Of a stretch of 64,000 nt of DNA, positions 1 to 33,843 are shown one piece after another (within the stretch, counting starts at the first letter, position 1; the number at the start of each line of letters is the position of its first letter). The translations under genes were made by a program, and so were the position numbers. Under the pieces are notes generated by a model that had not been told where the DNA came from, did not search any database, and saw only the letters and a list, made by a program, of their open reading frames with translations. Origin of the DNA: Chloranthus sessilifolius (taxonomy: Eukaryota > Streptophyta > Magnoliopsida > Chloranthales > Chloranthaceae); the NCBI GenBank assembly GCA_021018995.1, contig CM037587.1, forward strand, positions 11,290,866 through 11,354,865, read 5' to 3'.

Positions 1-750
1 GGACCTAACCCATGCATCATCGGTGGTGCATTGGTTAATATGCTTCTGTTAATACGGCTGTCCACGGGATGGATAGGGTCGGGCTTTTGATAGGGTTGTT
101 TATTTTCGACCCTTGAGATGGCCTGACTTCCTACCCGGGCCGGGAGGGAGAGCTGGTGATTGGCTTGTAGGGTAAATTAAGGGAGTGTAATATAAGTAAC
201 ATGTATACAGAACAGATGTAGAGATGGCGTTTCACGTCAATCTTTGAAACAAAGATCTTTACATCATGGCCTTCAAATCAGACCGCTTAGATGGTAATCC
301 ATGTGGCACAGGTCCCAAAATTACCAAGTCTTTCTTTTTAACCTATATGCAACAGTTCAAATCTTGTGTGCCAGTTGTAGCTCCCGCAAATAAATCATAT
401 GATTATTTTGCTTATGGAGGCCTGAAGTAGTTGAATAATAGTAACAAAGTCTATCATGCTATGTCAATTGTACAATAATAATTAGCCTATTATTCTTTGT
501 CGTAGTTTTATGTTGATGTTGTGGTACATAGATCTGTTATAGCTAGAGTTGGTCTTTCTTTTGATATCTTAGGAAATTTTAGAGACCATATATTTTTTCT
601 TCTTGTTAATCTTCTTATGCTTTTTGCTGTTTCTACTCATGAGCATTTATAGCTGTATTGTATCCCTTCCTTTATAATTTTGTAATAAAATTGTTTGATA
701 AAAAAAAAAAAAATTTATTATGTGGATTACTTAGCTTGTTCTTGGTGCAG
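1..750. other. Non-coding, probably TRM5 intron
   Basis: No exon was recognised. Bases ~205-386 match one half of the GGGAGCT Mutator-type MITE found complete at 1790-2191. The rest is AT-rich with a poly-A run near 700. Confidence 0.6.
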
Positions 751-21990
<21,240 letters not shown>

Positions 21991-23743
21991 ATACTAAACT
22001 TAACCCAGCTTTGGACGATAACGCAACAGGAAATGCTGAACCCAAGTAACATACTGTTCTCATTGATGATCTGATCCTTATTCATTGTCGGGCTATGGCC
22101 AAAGCGTCTTATTGATCATATGGCAGATATTGCATCCTCCATACTTGGCCTAACATCGGGTTTGCTGTGAGCTTCTTTAAACCAGAGAAATGCATCTGAT
22201 TGGATTTTAATCTTGAGACAGATCACGGCATCCCACTTGGCACAAGCATATAAAAAAATTAGTTTGTATAATGCTTCGGATCATAGTTTTTTATATCTAA
22301 GAAAAAGGAAATCACAAATCTGGAGCTAATTTGTAACATGAAATGGTTCCCAAATACCTTGATTGGTGATGGGTTTACTCCATTTGGTTGCAAAATAGGG
22401 GGGAAGCCTTAAACTGGTACAATCAAAATCTGTCAATGGAGAGGGTGGTTTGGAATTGGAATCTATAATTAAGTTGTATAACTTCCATAATATAACCCCT
22501 AATTGTCTACAAATAATGTATATGGCCCTATTCCTCTAAACTGACAAATGGGTCCATATTGAAGTGCTCGAATTGGATGACATGAATTCTCTTATGGACA
22601 TGTATCTTAGGTTCAGTTCATATAATGTTCTACCACTTGAACGATTCGTTTAATCAATAATGTGCGCCATGTGGCATTATATCGTCTTAAAATGGGGATA
22701 TTAAGGGTCTTATCTCAGCCCAAAGGCGAAGAGTCAGAACTTGCTTTTTGAATAAGCTTCATCCCAAATGGGTTTAAATTGATTAGTAATTCTTCTAGTT
22801 CCTATATCAAATTTATGCCCGAGTCAATTTCATCTTTTATAACTTTAAAGTGTCAAAAGTTGAATCCCCATCCTTATTAACAGCATGAAAGAAAATTGGG
22901 TCACCTTCACGAAGGTGTGGTAATTCTAGATGTGTTTTTCCCATACTAGTAATGTCTTCATCTACAATTTGTAGGCTGTATTTCTCTTAAACAGGCCTTT
23001 ATAATGTGATCAACCAGATCACTGTTACATGGTATGCAAGCCATGCACTGTGCCTATGTCCATGCGTCTCAAGGTCTCACGAGGTGGGTGCCGTGTGCGG
23101 GTGGGTGATCGGGTGCGTAGACTTACTAGTGCTTGTAGTAAGTCTCTGATCTTTTAGGATTGATCAGAATCATATACAAATGCATCACCAGATCCGTAAC
23201 TGCTTGTAGACTTGATTTCTCTCAGGCAAGGTAGTCACTCATATGGAATCTTGGCTGCACTGGGCTTGTTTGGTGATAAGGAAAATGGCTATTTTTTGTC
23301 TTGAAAATGAGCTGAAAACTCCTCATCTATCCTATTTCATTGTTTGACAATGGACAATGGTCAAGTCCAACCAGGTTGAACCGAACCCGATTTCAAGTTC
23401 AAACACATCTGCATTCCTTGGAAATAGGATAGGGAGTATCTTGACTGCCCGTCAATCCTATAAAATAAAATATAGAATTCATGAAAGTCAAGATTCTTTC
23501 ATGTCTAAGGGCTTTAGATGTGGTTGAACTTGAAATCCGGTTCAACCTGATTGGACCTAACGAATGCTTGTTTGGCAATTTCTGTGGGGCCCACACAGAG
23601 AGGGAGTGAGTGAACAAAGGTAAAAGTTAATACATAAAGGGTGATATGGTCATTTAAAATTTTAATTAGAGATTTTTCGGTTGAGGTAACAAAAATGCTT
23701 TATATCATTTCAATCGTAAAGAATACGGCTTATGGCATCCTCC

Positions 23744-23784
<41 letters not shown>

Positions 23785-24082
23785 GTTAATATTTCGTGTA
23801 CATTGACAGGTGCCAATCTTTCAATGAGTAACCACTATTTTTATTTTTTTAATAACTAACCATTATTTTTCACTATTTTTTTTAGTTAATAACTTGAAAA
23901 TTCTTTGTGCTTAAAAAAAGAAAAATAAAAACAGAAAAGAGAAGGACCTAAGCCCTAAAATGGTGATGCCGACTCATTTATTAAACAGGTCAAGTTTTGG
24001 GTCATGTGTTCTTGACAACCCAACTCAACTCCCAGTCTCGTATACTAAGTCGAACCCAACCTGAGGTTTCAGGTCAAGTTCA
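21991..24082. other. Downstream of TRM5: 3' UTR then unassigned
   Basis: The first few hundred bases are the likely TRM5 3' UTR. After that no coding region stands out. An inverted repeat at ~23360-23562 has ~45-base arms built on AGGTTGAACCGGATTTCAAG. A poly-A tract lies at 23743-23784. Confidence 0.6.
23360..23562. mobile_element. Small inverted-repeat element
   Basis: The left arm (caagtccaaccaggttgaac ... ttcaagttcaaacacatct) pairs with the right arm (agatgtggttgaacttgaa ... cggttcaacctgattggacc). No target duplication is evident, so its class is open. Confidence 0.55.
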
Positions 24083-24090
24083 GGTTGAGG

Positions 24091-24376
24091 TAGGGATGCA
24101 GGTTCGGTGTACCGAATTGAACCGAAGCCGAGCTGAACTATGAATTGGTTTAGTTCGGTGTATCGATTTGCAAGAATGTCCAAATTGGTTCGGGCCAATT
24201 TTGGCCCATTAATAGGTCGGTTTACTCAACCTACCCAATCGGTTTTTGATTTCCTGCCACCCAAACCGAAAACCAAACTGATTTCACTTCGGTTCAGTTT
24301 AAGTCGGTTTCGAGGTAGTTCAGGAGGGCCGGTTTTCGGTTCGGTTTCGGTGTTCTGTTTAGAGTTTGCATCCCTA
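24091..24376. mobile_element. hAT-like MITE with TAGGGATGCA ends
   Basis: Ends are TAGGGATGCA and TGCATCCCTA. The 8-base flanks ggttgagg (24083-24090) and ggttgagt (24377-24384) match at 7 of 8. The interior repeats GGTTCGGTTTCGG-type words. Confidence 0.82.
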
Positions 24377-25446
24377 GGTTGAGTTAGACTGTAATTGGGT
24401 TGGCTTCGACCGGGCTCGTTCGCAGCCCTATATGCTGCAAAGAACTTGTTTTTAAAGTCCCCAATTTTTTAATTGGGCCTAAACACCAAATCCAAGTCTA
24501 TTTATCATTCGGACCTACAAATCGGGCCCATTAATTAGCCCAGGTCCCACCCATCAGGTGAAACATCTTACAGAAGATAGTACACGTGGCATAAAATCTC
24601 AACAAGGCTCAACCCAAACATCATGCTCACTAGACTTCACATCATTATCAACAGGGCAATTTGGTTCATTAAATTTCCACCATTACCATTGTTAATGCCT
24701 GCTTTAACCGTCCATTTGACACCATGCGCACTTGATGGGGATGGTAGGGATCAAGGTTTTAAATAGGGTACGCTACGCCCCCGGTAGTGTAGAACACCCT
24801 AAACTCATCAGAGGTTGGCGCAGGTGGTAGGAGACTTTGGTTTGTTACCGATAGGCCATGAGATCAACTGTTAGCACCTCCCTTCTGCGATAACAGGATG
24901 CCCCAGACGGTATATAAAACATGAAATACTCATTACATGGTGGGAGCGAGGGCATCCCTTAGGGATTATTCCAAGCATAAGCTTGAGATTACCCTAAGCT
25001 ATAAAAAAAAAAAATACACTACGTAGCGCACCCATATTGCTTTCAGCCTGCACAACGTGACTACGTATATAGCATATGCTACAGTATTTCAATTTAAAGG
25101 AATTTTATTTTTGTTTACAAAAATGCGAGTAAAAAAATAAAATAAAATAAATAACAACTGAGACAAAAAAATTCGCAAGCGAAGCTCACAACCCTACATG
25201 TCGTGCACTTTTTTTTTGTGCAAACTATATATTGTGCACTTCTGTTGCACACTTTTTTTCAAAAAAATTATTTGTTATATATACATATATTTCAAAATTA
25301 GAAAAATCGTAAGGCATAATAAGGCTTATGCCTCGCCTCGAGGGGTCTAACAGTATGCTATGCACTTTTCGCTACTAAAAGCATTTGTTGAGATGGTTCA
25401 AAGATGAAATTCTAGGCCGGATTTGATCTAAACTGACAGTTAACCA

Positions 25447-25629
25447 AGGATTAAAATTTTGGGTTTCATTTCGGTTTCGGAGGGGACCGAAACCGAAATT
25501 TCGGCCGAAAATTTCAACCCCATACAAAATCTGATCGAAATTTCAGTCCCAAATTATCGTTTCGGTGAGGACTGAAACTGATAATTTTGGCCGAAATTTT
25601 GATCATTTTGGGCCGAAATTTGATCCATG
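25447..25629. mobile_element. Small MITE with perfect 10-base flanks
   Basis: cagttaacca occurs exactly at 25437-25446 and 25630-25639. The element starts AGGATTAAAATTTTGGG and ends GGCCGAAATTTGATCCATG. The inside is built on palindromic CCGAAATTTCGGCCGAAA words. Confidence 0.75.
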
Positions 25630-25639
25630 CAGTTAACCA

Positions 25640-27060
25640 CATGTACAATGTCATATATGGCTGCCACATGCACTGATTTGCTATTTGTTGCTCGTTTGCA
25701 ACATAAAATATGGTAAATACTAAATAGGCTATGTAGGAGTCTCGGGACTATGCATTCGAATACATATCTGGGCAGTGAATTCGATCCAGTTGGGTGCTAC
25801 GTGGAACAGAAATCCAGAATCGAGTGTCACATCAACATGCTCAAGGTTGATCAACTACCATCTAAGAAAAGTAATTTTCCATTAAATTTCAAGTCAAAGG
25901 TGAAATTTTCAGTGCATTATATTAAGGCAGAGAACCAAGAAGTTGTACCTGTGATTGAGAAGCAAAAAAGTCTATATTATGTTTATCTAAATCCCACTGG
26001 GATGGGCTGAACCCTTAGAAGAAGGGAGCTATTTGTGATCACATGCCACATGGCACGTGATCTAGCACTCTAATGCACAGCTCATGCCATGCACTCCAAA
26101 AGAGGACACTGAAATCTTTTCTTTTTTCTTTTCTTTTTTTGTGATTTCTCTCTCCTTTTCTCCACTCGATCAAAGAAAATTAAAGTATATGGAAATTAGA
26201 TAAGTAGGCTCAAACCAATGAAATTTGAAAAATGATAAAAGCAATAAAAACAGGAGATGCCCAATCAGATTAAACAATACGAATTCGAACACCTGCTATT
26301 AAAATTATAAGAAAAGAACATAAAAATGATAATAAGATGAATGGGATAGCTTGCTTTTGAACCTTCAACTCTTCCCGCTGGTGTCATCCTTCTCTTTGTT
26401 TCTTAATGTTTTTTTCGTTACAGACCTAAAAACAATAAAAAAGCATCTGCCCAACCAGATAACAAATTCAATTCAAACACCTGCTATTAAAATGACAAGA
26501 ACAGGATATGAAAATGATATAATAAGCCATTGTTCAGTTTTACCTCCAATGAAATATTGAATTTAGCCACAACTGGCAATAACTGGCTAAATCAGTTATA
26601 GTATGGAAGAATTAGTCCGAATCGACGATAACTGGCTAAATCAGTGCTCAATTTGCAAGAAGTGGTCGGAAACCGGTACTCAATTACAGAAATATAGACA
26701 GCTAATTCAATATCTTCGTACTAAGTTAACAGCTAAATCAACCAGGCAATCATAGAACAAAGTATCGAATTTTGATTAGGCTAATAAATTTGGTTTAGCA
26801 TAACATTATCCTTGAGGTCGCAGGTTCAAAGCATGAAGAAGTTAGTCGCCAGAATCCAATTCCTAATAATGAAAATTTAAACAATTCCTTCTCTCTCTCT
26901 TTTTAATCAAATTAGAGTCAAAATTTTATTATAGAAACGGAATATAAATAGGGCATAAAAAAAGGGTTAAGCAAGAAGAATTAAGTCGTCAGAATCGGAT
27001 GCCTAACAACAGAAATTTAAACAATTCTTTTTTTTTTAATCAAACCAGAGGCATAACTTT
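25640..27060. other. No gene or named repeat seen
   Basis: AT-rich DNA. An 86-codon open frame at 25750-26010 resembles no known family. Repeated GATAACTGGCTAAATCAG words occur near 26570-26660. Confidence 0.5.
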
Positions 27061-27137
27061 TTTATAGAAATGGAATATAAATATCAAATTCAATATATAC
27101 CTTCCGCTGGACAAGAGATCCATGGCTGTTTTCGGGC

Positions 27138-27255
27138 TTTGCTTCGGGCTCAGGTGAGTGAGTGAGTCTATGCGTTTTGATCAATTGCTTGCTGCTCTTT
27201 TGCAAGTATTTTGACTCTTTTGCTTCGGGCTCAGGTGAGTGAGTGAGTCTATGTC
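27138..27255. repeat. Direct repeat of a 36-bp block, ~81-bp spacing
   Basis: Two copies of ttgcttcgggctcaggtgag followed by tgagtgagtctatg. Each contains CAGGTGAGT, a consensus-like 5' splice site on the plus strand. Confidence 0.8.
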
Positions 27256-27580
27256 TGCCAATTGGAAAACCTCCAATTGGCAGCATGACACCAAATTGAT
27301 GACAGAGAGCACGAGTGCATTGCTTAGATCATAATTTTTTTTAAAAGAATCGAAAACTTGTCTCCACCATGTATTTTTTGAGCCGTGAAGTTTGAATCGT
27401 TGAAATCAGTCAAAATTTTGACGGAAGCCAATAAAAAAATTTTGATTTTTTTAAAAGTTGATATAAACCCATCCCCCATGCTCCATGTGGCATCCAAAGA
27501 GTGTTTTGGGTGCCATGTCAAGCTCCACGACATCTTCGAGGACGCTTGTGTATCCTCCCATGGAGGACAAACCCAGCTCC

Positions 27581-27583
<3 letters not shown>

Positions 27584-27654
<71 letters not shown>
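27584..27654. repeat. (AT)n microsatellite
   Basis: About 70 bases of AT, the longest such tract in the window. Confidence 0.95.
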
Positions 27655-27660
<6 letters not shown>

Positions 27661-27761
27661 CTTAATAAGTTAACAGGTAAATCAAAATCAACCAAGCAAT
27701 AATCAGCTCAGCTAAACCCATCAAAATACCAAATTTTGATTAAGCAAGTAAATTTGGTTTA

Positions 27762-29508
27762 TCATGAAGATAATAATGCTTTCTTGGACTTCTCCCAAAG
27801 TTCGCGACCTTTCGGATGACGATTTACAAAGGTTTTTACAAACACCTTATCGGAACATGCAAGAACAGTACTCAACGCCAACATGGGACTTGCTAGCCCT
27901 TCGCCCATGAGAAAATTGTATATTGAAAACCTAAGTTTGATCCTCTCAGTTGTGTAAGAAATATATGCAGGGAATGCCAATAATGAATCTAAGGGATATC
28001 CCAAATTGTTTACCAGAAAATCGAGCTTCTTCTCAATCACCTCCCGCTTTTGGTTAAGAATCTGTGGAGCTACTTTGATCATTTTTGAAACATCATCCCA
28101 GTCAAACCCGGCTTTCACAAACAATCAAATCTCTCCTGAAGCTCGGTGCCTCTCCCTCGAAACACCTTAATTGCTTTCTTCATCTCGTCCGAGTTCTCAA
28201 CAAAACCCAAATTCGACAAGAACACGGTCTTCTGTATGAGCAATGTTTGGTCCTTGCCAGAGCTCGGCAAAGCCGTGAGTTTAGATCCGAGAAACCAATT
28301 TGCCAACTGATTCGGATCGTCCTTTCTAATCCCGCACAAACGCTTCTTCCCGACATTCAATTCTGAAAGCAAAGTGTTTGCTTTCTTCAGATAACACGAT
28401 CCCAAAACTTTCGGGTGGGCTCGCAAGATCTTTCCAATGTCTTTGGCCGGCATTTCAATCTCAACAAGAAACATCAAACCGTAGTGTAAATTTTTCACAA
28501 AATTACCAACTTGAATTTGAGGGAACTCCAAAAACAAGCTCACAATTTCACTCGTAGCGAGACCCAATTTCAACAAAAGCCCGATCAGCAAAACCGTCTC
28601 CTTCCCTAAACTCTCTAATAAAAACCCGGGATTCTTACTAAGAAATCTATGTAGTTCTTCCTCACTGCACCACTTTTCTCTAAAAAATTGCAGCAATCCA
28701 AGCATTTTGGACCAATTATACGAATTCTTTTCTGACAAACACCCTCCAATCCAATCACATTCAAACCCCAAACCCTTCAACTCCTCTAATAACTTAACAA
28801 AATCCCCGTTAGTGTTCCCAATCAAAAGCGAAGGATTAGAAGAAACAAGCTTAATTACACTAGTTTTGCTCAAACCCAGTTCTTCGTAAGCCCCTAGCTT
28901 TCGATCCATCAACCCATAGTCATACCCAAATATGTCCTTTGCTTCCTTGTACACCTTTCCTATCTTGCCACGGCGATTCCGTAATTACATAGAACATGAA
29001 AATTTTCAAGCAATAAGTCGTCCTCATTAAGAAACATCAAATCTCGCGGGAGAAACGGATAATACTCAAACGGTTTCAAACCCAAGCTCTCAAAAAAAGG
29101 CTCAAATTCGTTAATGGGGTGGTAGCGAAGGAACTTCGTCAATGAATTTCTCATTCCTTGCTCGCTTTTCATCTTCGTAAGAAGTTTCACAAGGAAAAGT
29201 GGGGAATTCCTGCTCATGTGTTCGGCGTCGGTGAACGGCAAGCTTCTCGTGGAGTATAGGTAGTCCAACAGGGCAGCTTGGGCTTTAGGTCTGCTGGTAG
29301 GGGTGAGTAGATTTACGTATCGAGATTCGGGTTTTGGTTTTGCAGTACAAAAAGGCCTAGTGATGTGTAAAAATGGGGTTTCTGCAGTGTGAAGAGTTCC
29401 ACTAGTGTGAAAAAATGAGTTTTTTGATGATTTAAGGTGTTTTTCTGATAGTTTTGAAGATGCCCATTTCAGAAAAGATGGATTTATGAGTTTCTTCAAA
29501 CGGGTCAT
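27762..29508 (-). CDS. mTERF-family protein (organellar transcription termination factor like), two frame breaks
   Basis: mTERF proteins bind nucleic acid in mitochondria or chloroplasts through stacked ~30-residue helical repeats and affect organelle gene expression. The start is taken at MTRLKKLINPSF (29508), which opens an Arg/Ser-rich, acid-poor presequence ending near RPFCTAKPK. Then come the plant-specific RPKAQAALLDYL segment, NSPLFLVKLLTKM, FEPFFESLGLKPFEYYPFL and many repeats with the LxxNPxLL-type turn (VSSNPSLLIG, LSKNPGFLLES, LRAHPKVLGS, VKVAPQILNQ-like, FPAYISYTTE). It ends WEKSKKALLSS. No intron is visible. The reading frame changes twice, near 28964 and near 28130. One added base at each would give 583 codons with stop, so sequencing indels are a real possibility. 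Nearest relatives are in the large plant mTERF clade; no symbol is assigned. Confidence 0.88.
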
Positions 29509-29562
29509 GGCTAGTGTGGCTACTTGGATGAGATTTGACCCAGAGAAACAAATACAAATCAC

Positions 29563-31050
29563 TAAATAGATGGTTTTTTGTTTTACCTTAAATAAAGAGC
29601 TTTTCTACAGTTATAGAAGGAACCATTTGAGTAGAGATGATTATAGAACAAGCAAACGATCCAGAGAATTGAAGAAGATTTTCTTTTGATTGATTTTACC
29701 TTCAATGAATAGGGTTTTTAATGATGTAAGTTGTTTATCTGACATTTTTGAAGAAACCCATTTTGACATTTTTTATTTTAACTAAGTGGGGGTCATGATT
29801 CTTGCCTAGTTTGAAGAGTTTCTCAAGGAGAAAGACTAATTAAGAACAATGAAAAAAATAAAATAAAATTATTTTGAGTATTAAGTACCTTAGAATTTGG
29901 GGGTTTTGTGCCTATTTTGTATAATCAGAGAAGTTGAATTCGTGATGAGAATGGGCTTCATGATCCTTTTCTTTGTTTCTACAGAGGCAGCCATTAGAGG
30001 AGCTTCACACTAGCTTTGAAGAAGTGAAGCGAAGGGATTTATCTGTCTTTTAAGATAGCATGTAGGTCTACAGTGCTGCTATTAGCACACCACTTTTCTC
30101 TTCGCCCACGTCGAAAAGAAAAATAAAAGGGCAAGGGAACTCTATTTGCACCCACCTATGTACTGAAAGTTCTGTCGTGGGCGCTACAGCACTCTTTCAT
30201 TGATTCGCTTTCAGTAAATGGGTGGGGATGAAAAGAGATTCCCACAAACAAGTGGGCTACATCTATCGGGCCAAAGACCAGCTCTTTCATTCATTGGCTC
30301 TTAAGGAAATTCATTTCATGTTACTGGTCTTCCCCCAACTGCTCATACGAGGAGCAGTTTTAAGTGATAAAATTGCTCTCCACCTTATAGCTGCTCTAGC
30401 AAGGAATAGGCGTCCACACTATATAAGAGCAAACCAGCAAGTGCAATTGACTTGGTTAACAGGACACAGTCGATGTGATTTTAAGGATCATCATAGAAAA
30501 GTAACATTTCTATCTTGTGATTCAAAATAGTCAAACATTTCGAAATGAATAGATCCTCTAAAATAATTTTAGCATTAATTAATTAAAACTAGCCTACTTG
30601 AAATTTCAGAGTGTTTAGTTGTTTGATGTACCAGGTCTCTACCTAAAAAAGGCAGCTAAAACTATTTTGGACATAGACATGGTAGTCATTAATTTTAAAA
30701 GCTTTTGACCATAATAAATTATATTAATCTTATTATAAAAGTATTTTTTCATCTAAACTTTTCACATATTATATTTTTTTTTATTTTTTTCAAATCACAT
30801 GAAATACTTAGCTGAAATTAGGGGTCATATGTCTTAAGGTTGGCACTTGAGGTGCCTACTAGCAACTCCTCAAATCGGGCTGCCAATTGGTCTGGTTGAC
30901 TTGATACCTGACCGAATTTTTAATCGAGTTGGGCACATAAGCTTGACCTAGTGGGTCAGGTCTGGTATGAAGCATCTGACATGCACTTTGGGTCAAGTCA
31001 ACTCAAAGGTCGATCGGTTTAGACAAAATTTTGTAAACCTAATATTTTAA
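29563..31050. other. Upstream of mTERF gene; no further gene seen
   Basis: 29563-29700 should hold the mTERF promoter/5' UTR. A CT/GA-poor AT-rich stretch follows. A 109-bp MITE lies at 30135-30243. MITE-like GAGCAG words near 30270-30440 resemble those at 15755-16000. Confidence 0.5.
30135..30243. mobile_element. Tiny Mutator-type MITE, GGGAAC family, copy 2
   Basis: Ends are GGGAACTCTATTTGCACCC and AAAAGAGATTCCC, shared with 20430-20535. Flanks do not form a clear duplication. Confidence 0.6.
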
Positions 31051-31051
31051 A

Positions 31052-31438
31052 GGGTGCCATCATACTCACCATAAAAGGTTGCCTTTGAAATAGACGATGG
31101 TGATCGTTTTTTGTCCGCATCTTCTGCACAAAGAATCTAAAGATCATGCGTCTATCATCAAACGATCAATTTTTTATTACACGTAGCAGTCATCCCAAAA
31201 AAAGTGACTTAAAAATTATGACACACATTGCAGTCAAGCATGTTTTTAGGATCACATTTTAAGATGTGTGCTGCATATAATAAAAAATTGATCGTCTGAT
31301 GGTAGGATGATCATGATCTAGAGATCCATTGTGAGGAAGATTGGGATGAAAAATTATCTCCATCATCTGATTCAAGGCCGATCAATGCAAGTCGGTTGGA
31401 GTGAGAAAGTTGTCTTTTGGGTGAGAATAATTGTACCC
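31052..31438. mobile_element. Mutator-type MITE, GGGTACC family, copy 5
   Basis: Flanks tattttaaa (31043-31051) and tattttata (31439-31447) match 8 of 9. The ends are worn (GGGTGCC / GTACCC), with the shared AAAAAGTGACTTAAAAATTA and GATCGTCTGATGGTA interior. Confidence 0.75.
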
Positions 31439-31725
31439 TATTTTATATATAAAAAAATATAGGGATTAGGAAGATTTAGAACCAGGTTTCAGTCCCATCG
31501 GGTTAGTTTTTTTAGTCAGGTCGAGAAAATAGCCTTGACCCATCAGTTTAGGTTGGGTTGGTTAGGTGCACCGTCGGGCCGGGTTGGGCAGCTAAAATTT
31601 TGCCCCACTCGACCCATTTACAGCCTAGTCATATGAAATCCCAACGTGGCTCCCAACTGTTGACCTAATTGACCCGTGTAGTACACAATCCGTGTACTTA
31701 ATACCAGTTTCATTTGCTACATTAC

Positions 31726-32313
31726 TCGTGCAACACCTAACTCCCGACACGCTAGATCAACCTAACTCAACTCATAGATAACACAATTGAGGCCACACTT
31801 TTATAGGCAACTGACGTAACTGGAGCAGGGAACCGTGAAAGACAAGCCTCCTTTCGGAGATAGTGGCATTGCAGAGATGGTCGGAACCACCCCAAACGTG
31901 ATGGCCTTAGGCAGCACAAATATTCCCTAGAGCAACCAAGCAACGCCCACGTGAACGCTAGGTCTGGATGCACGTCCCCAAGCCAACTAGGGATAGGCGT
32001 ACGTGTTGGTACGGCGATACAGTCAGGCTAGCAATCCGTTCAGTAGTACGATGCACAGTTGTTGAGCTAGAATCCCCAGGGTTAAAACCCATCTGTGGGA
32101 AAGTAACGGGAAGACCTCAAAGGTTTTGGTTTGACATACTCCTCATCCCCCACCAATACACCCACATCTTCCTCCATGTCTCCATATCGCGAGCCCTCAT
32201 GGCCCATGGCAAACATACTCGGATGCCTGCACGCTCCCACCATCCATGCACGCAGCGAAGCACAAGTGGTCATGCGGCTGGCCCAGATACCCATGTTGCG
32301 TGCCCATGTCACA
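31726..32313 (-). repeat. 3' LTR of the gag-only element
   Basis: It shares long blocks with 33844-34486, including ctagatcaacctaact, gcaacacaaatat and gcccctagagcaaccaagcaac-like runs. The outer end is shortened relative to the partner. Its inner border abuts a polypurine tract. Confidence 0.75.
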
Positions 32314-33843
32314 TCCTCCCCCACTCAAAACAGTCAACGTCCTCGTTGACGCCAAGACACTTCTTTCCGAAGATCATGCCCTCCCCCTCCTGCTGCAGTA
32401 TCTAAACTCGAAGTTTTCACTACATGCAATCAGTGCTCAGTCCAACTTGTACTTCTTAACCAGTACCTCATGCTAATTGACAACATCCAAACTCTCTACA
32501 CCACCCTATACGTAACGCAATTCACTCTTCTGTCATCCCGAGACTTTCCAAAGATAGCACCACTATTGATGTTAGTTCGACAACTCATGCCCACTACCAC
32601 AGTCCCTCGGCAACCCCCGCCTTCACCCTGAGTAGCAAAACAACAATAAAAAACACACTCAAACTTTGTTCTCCATTGGTGTTTAAGTCTTCCCACGACC
32701 CACGCCAACAAGACCAAGGTGTCAAACCCACTTCTCAACAGTTCACCAGTCGAAGCACCCCTACCCAAGGAACGGCCTCTAGCTCATCATCTTCTTTCTC
32801 TTTCCCTTTTCCCTTTCTGTGCCCAATGCATTCAAGGCGACCTTCTGTGGACACTCTCGCACCAGATGCGGTTCACCACATATGAAACAACCCTTTGTCG
32901 TCGATTTGTCATCTCTCTTCCTCTCATATCCATTTCTCTCCTGACTATTTCACTCATATTCGTTCTCATTCGGCTTCCTCACATGCTTCTCAGTTGTCTC
33001 CTTGAGTGCCTGTTCCCCCTTCTTCTCTCACTCTTAGCAGTACTTTGTTAATCGCTCGGCAGCAGCCAACGCCTCATCCAGACTCTCCAGGCCTTTGTAA
33101 CTCAACTCATTCTGTGCCCAGGGCGCTAGTCCATGAATAAAGTAAAAGACCTTGTCATTCTCACTCATGTCATTAATATCCAGCATCAAGCTCGTGATAG
33201 TTTTGATGTAGGTGTTTAATTGCCCAGTATGTCTCAATATTGACACTGCCTATTGCGTCGCCCATCCAATATTAGTAGGTAGAAACTGAGCGCGCAATTC
33301 TCTTTTCAGATCGACCTAAGACTCCACTGCTCCATTTCCCATGAGTGATTCTGACGCTCGATGTCCCCACCATAATTTGGCATCCCCAACTAGATATCTC
33401 AATGTAATCCTCTGTTTAGTTTTCCCATCGATGTCTCCCGGCGATTCTAGGTATTCCTCCATGTCCCAAATGAAGTTCTCCAGTTCCTTTCCCTCGCGAG
33501 AGCCCTTGAATGTTTTCGGCTCGGGTAGCTTGAATTGGGGTGTCGATGTCCCCACTGGCCTCATCAGGATTAGCTTCTTCAGAACACTCATATCGTCGCG
33601 CAGCTCCTCCAACGTGGCCTTGACCTCTCGCACTTCTACAGACAAATTTTGCACAGTCTCAGCCAACATGGCATAACTCCTCTCATGCCTATTCAGTCGT
33701 TCACCATGTCTCATCACCAACGTCATCAATGTTTCTATTTGTTCAACCTGAGCTTCTAGGACGGTCACAGGTTCCCTCGTGTGTCTCCTAGTCTCCTCTG
33801 CGTTTAAATTCGAGTCTGCCATCTCGATAGCTTTGATACCAAC

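Noticed and set aside
25750-26010. 86-codon open frame
   Set aside because: No recognisable family, no splice or promoter context, average composition.
27451-27702. Several open frames through (AT)n tracts (also 6630-6830, 21268-21592)
   Set aside because: Tyr-Ile runs produced by the dinucleotide repeat; no domain or homologue.
32719-33051. Plus-strand frames opposite the gag of the short LTR element
   Set aside because: Shadow frames of the minus-strand gag and knuckle.
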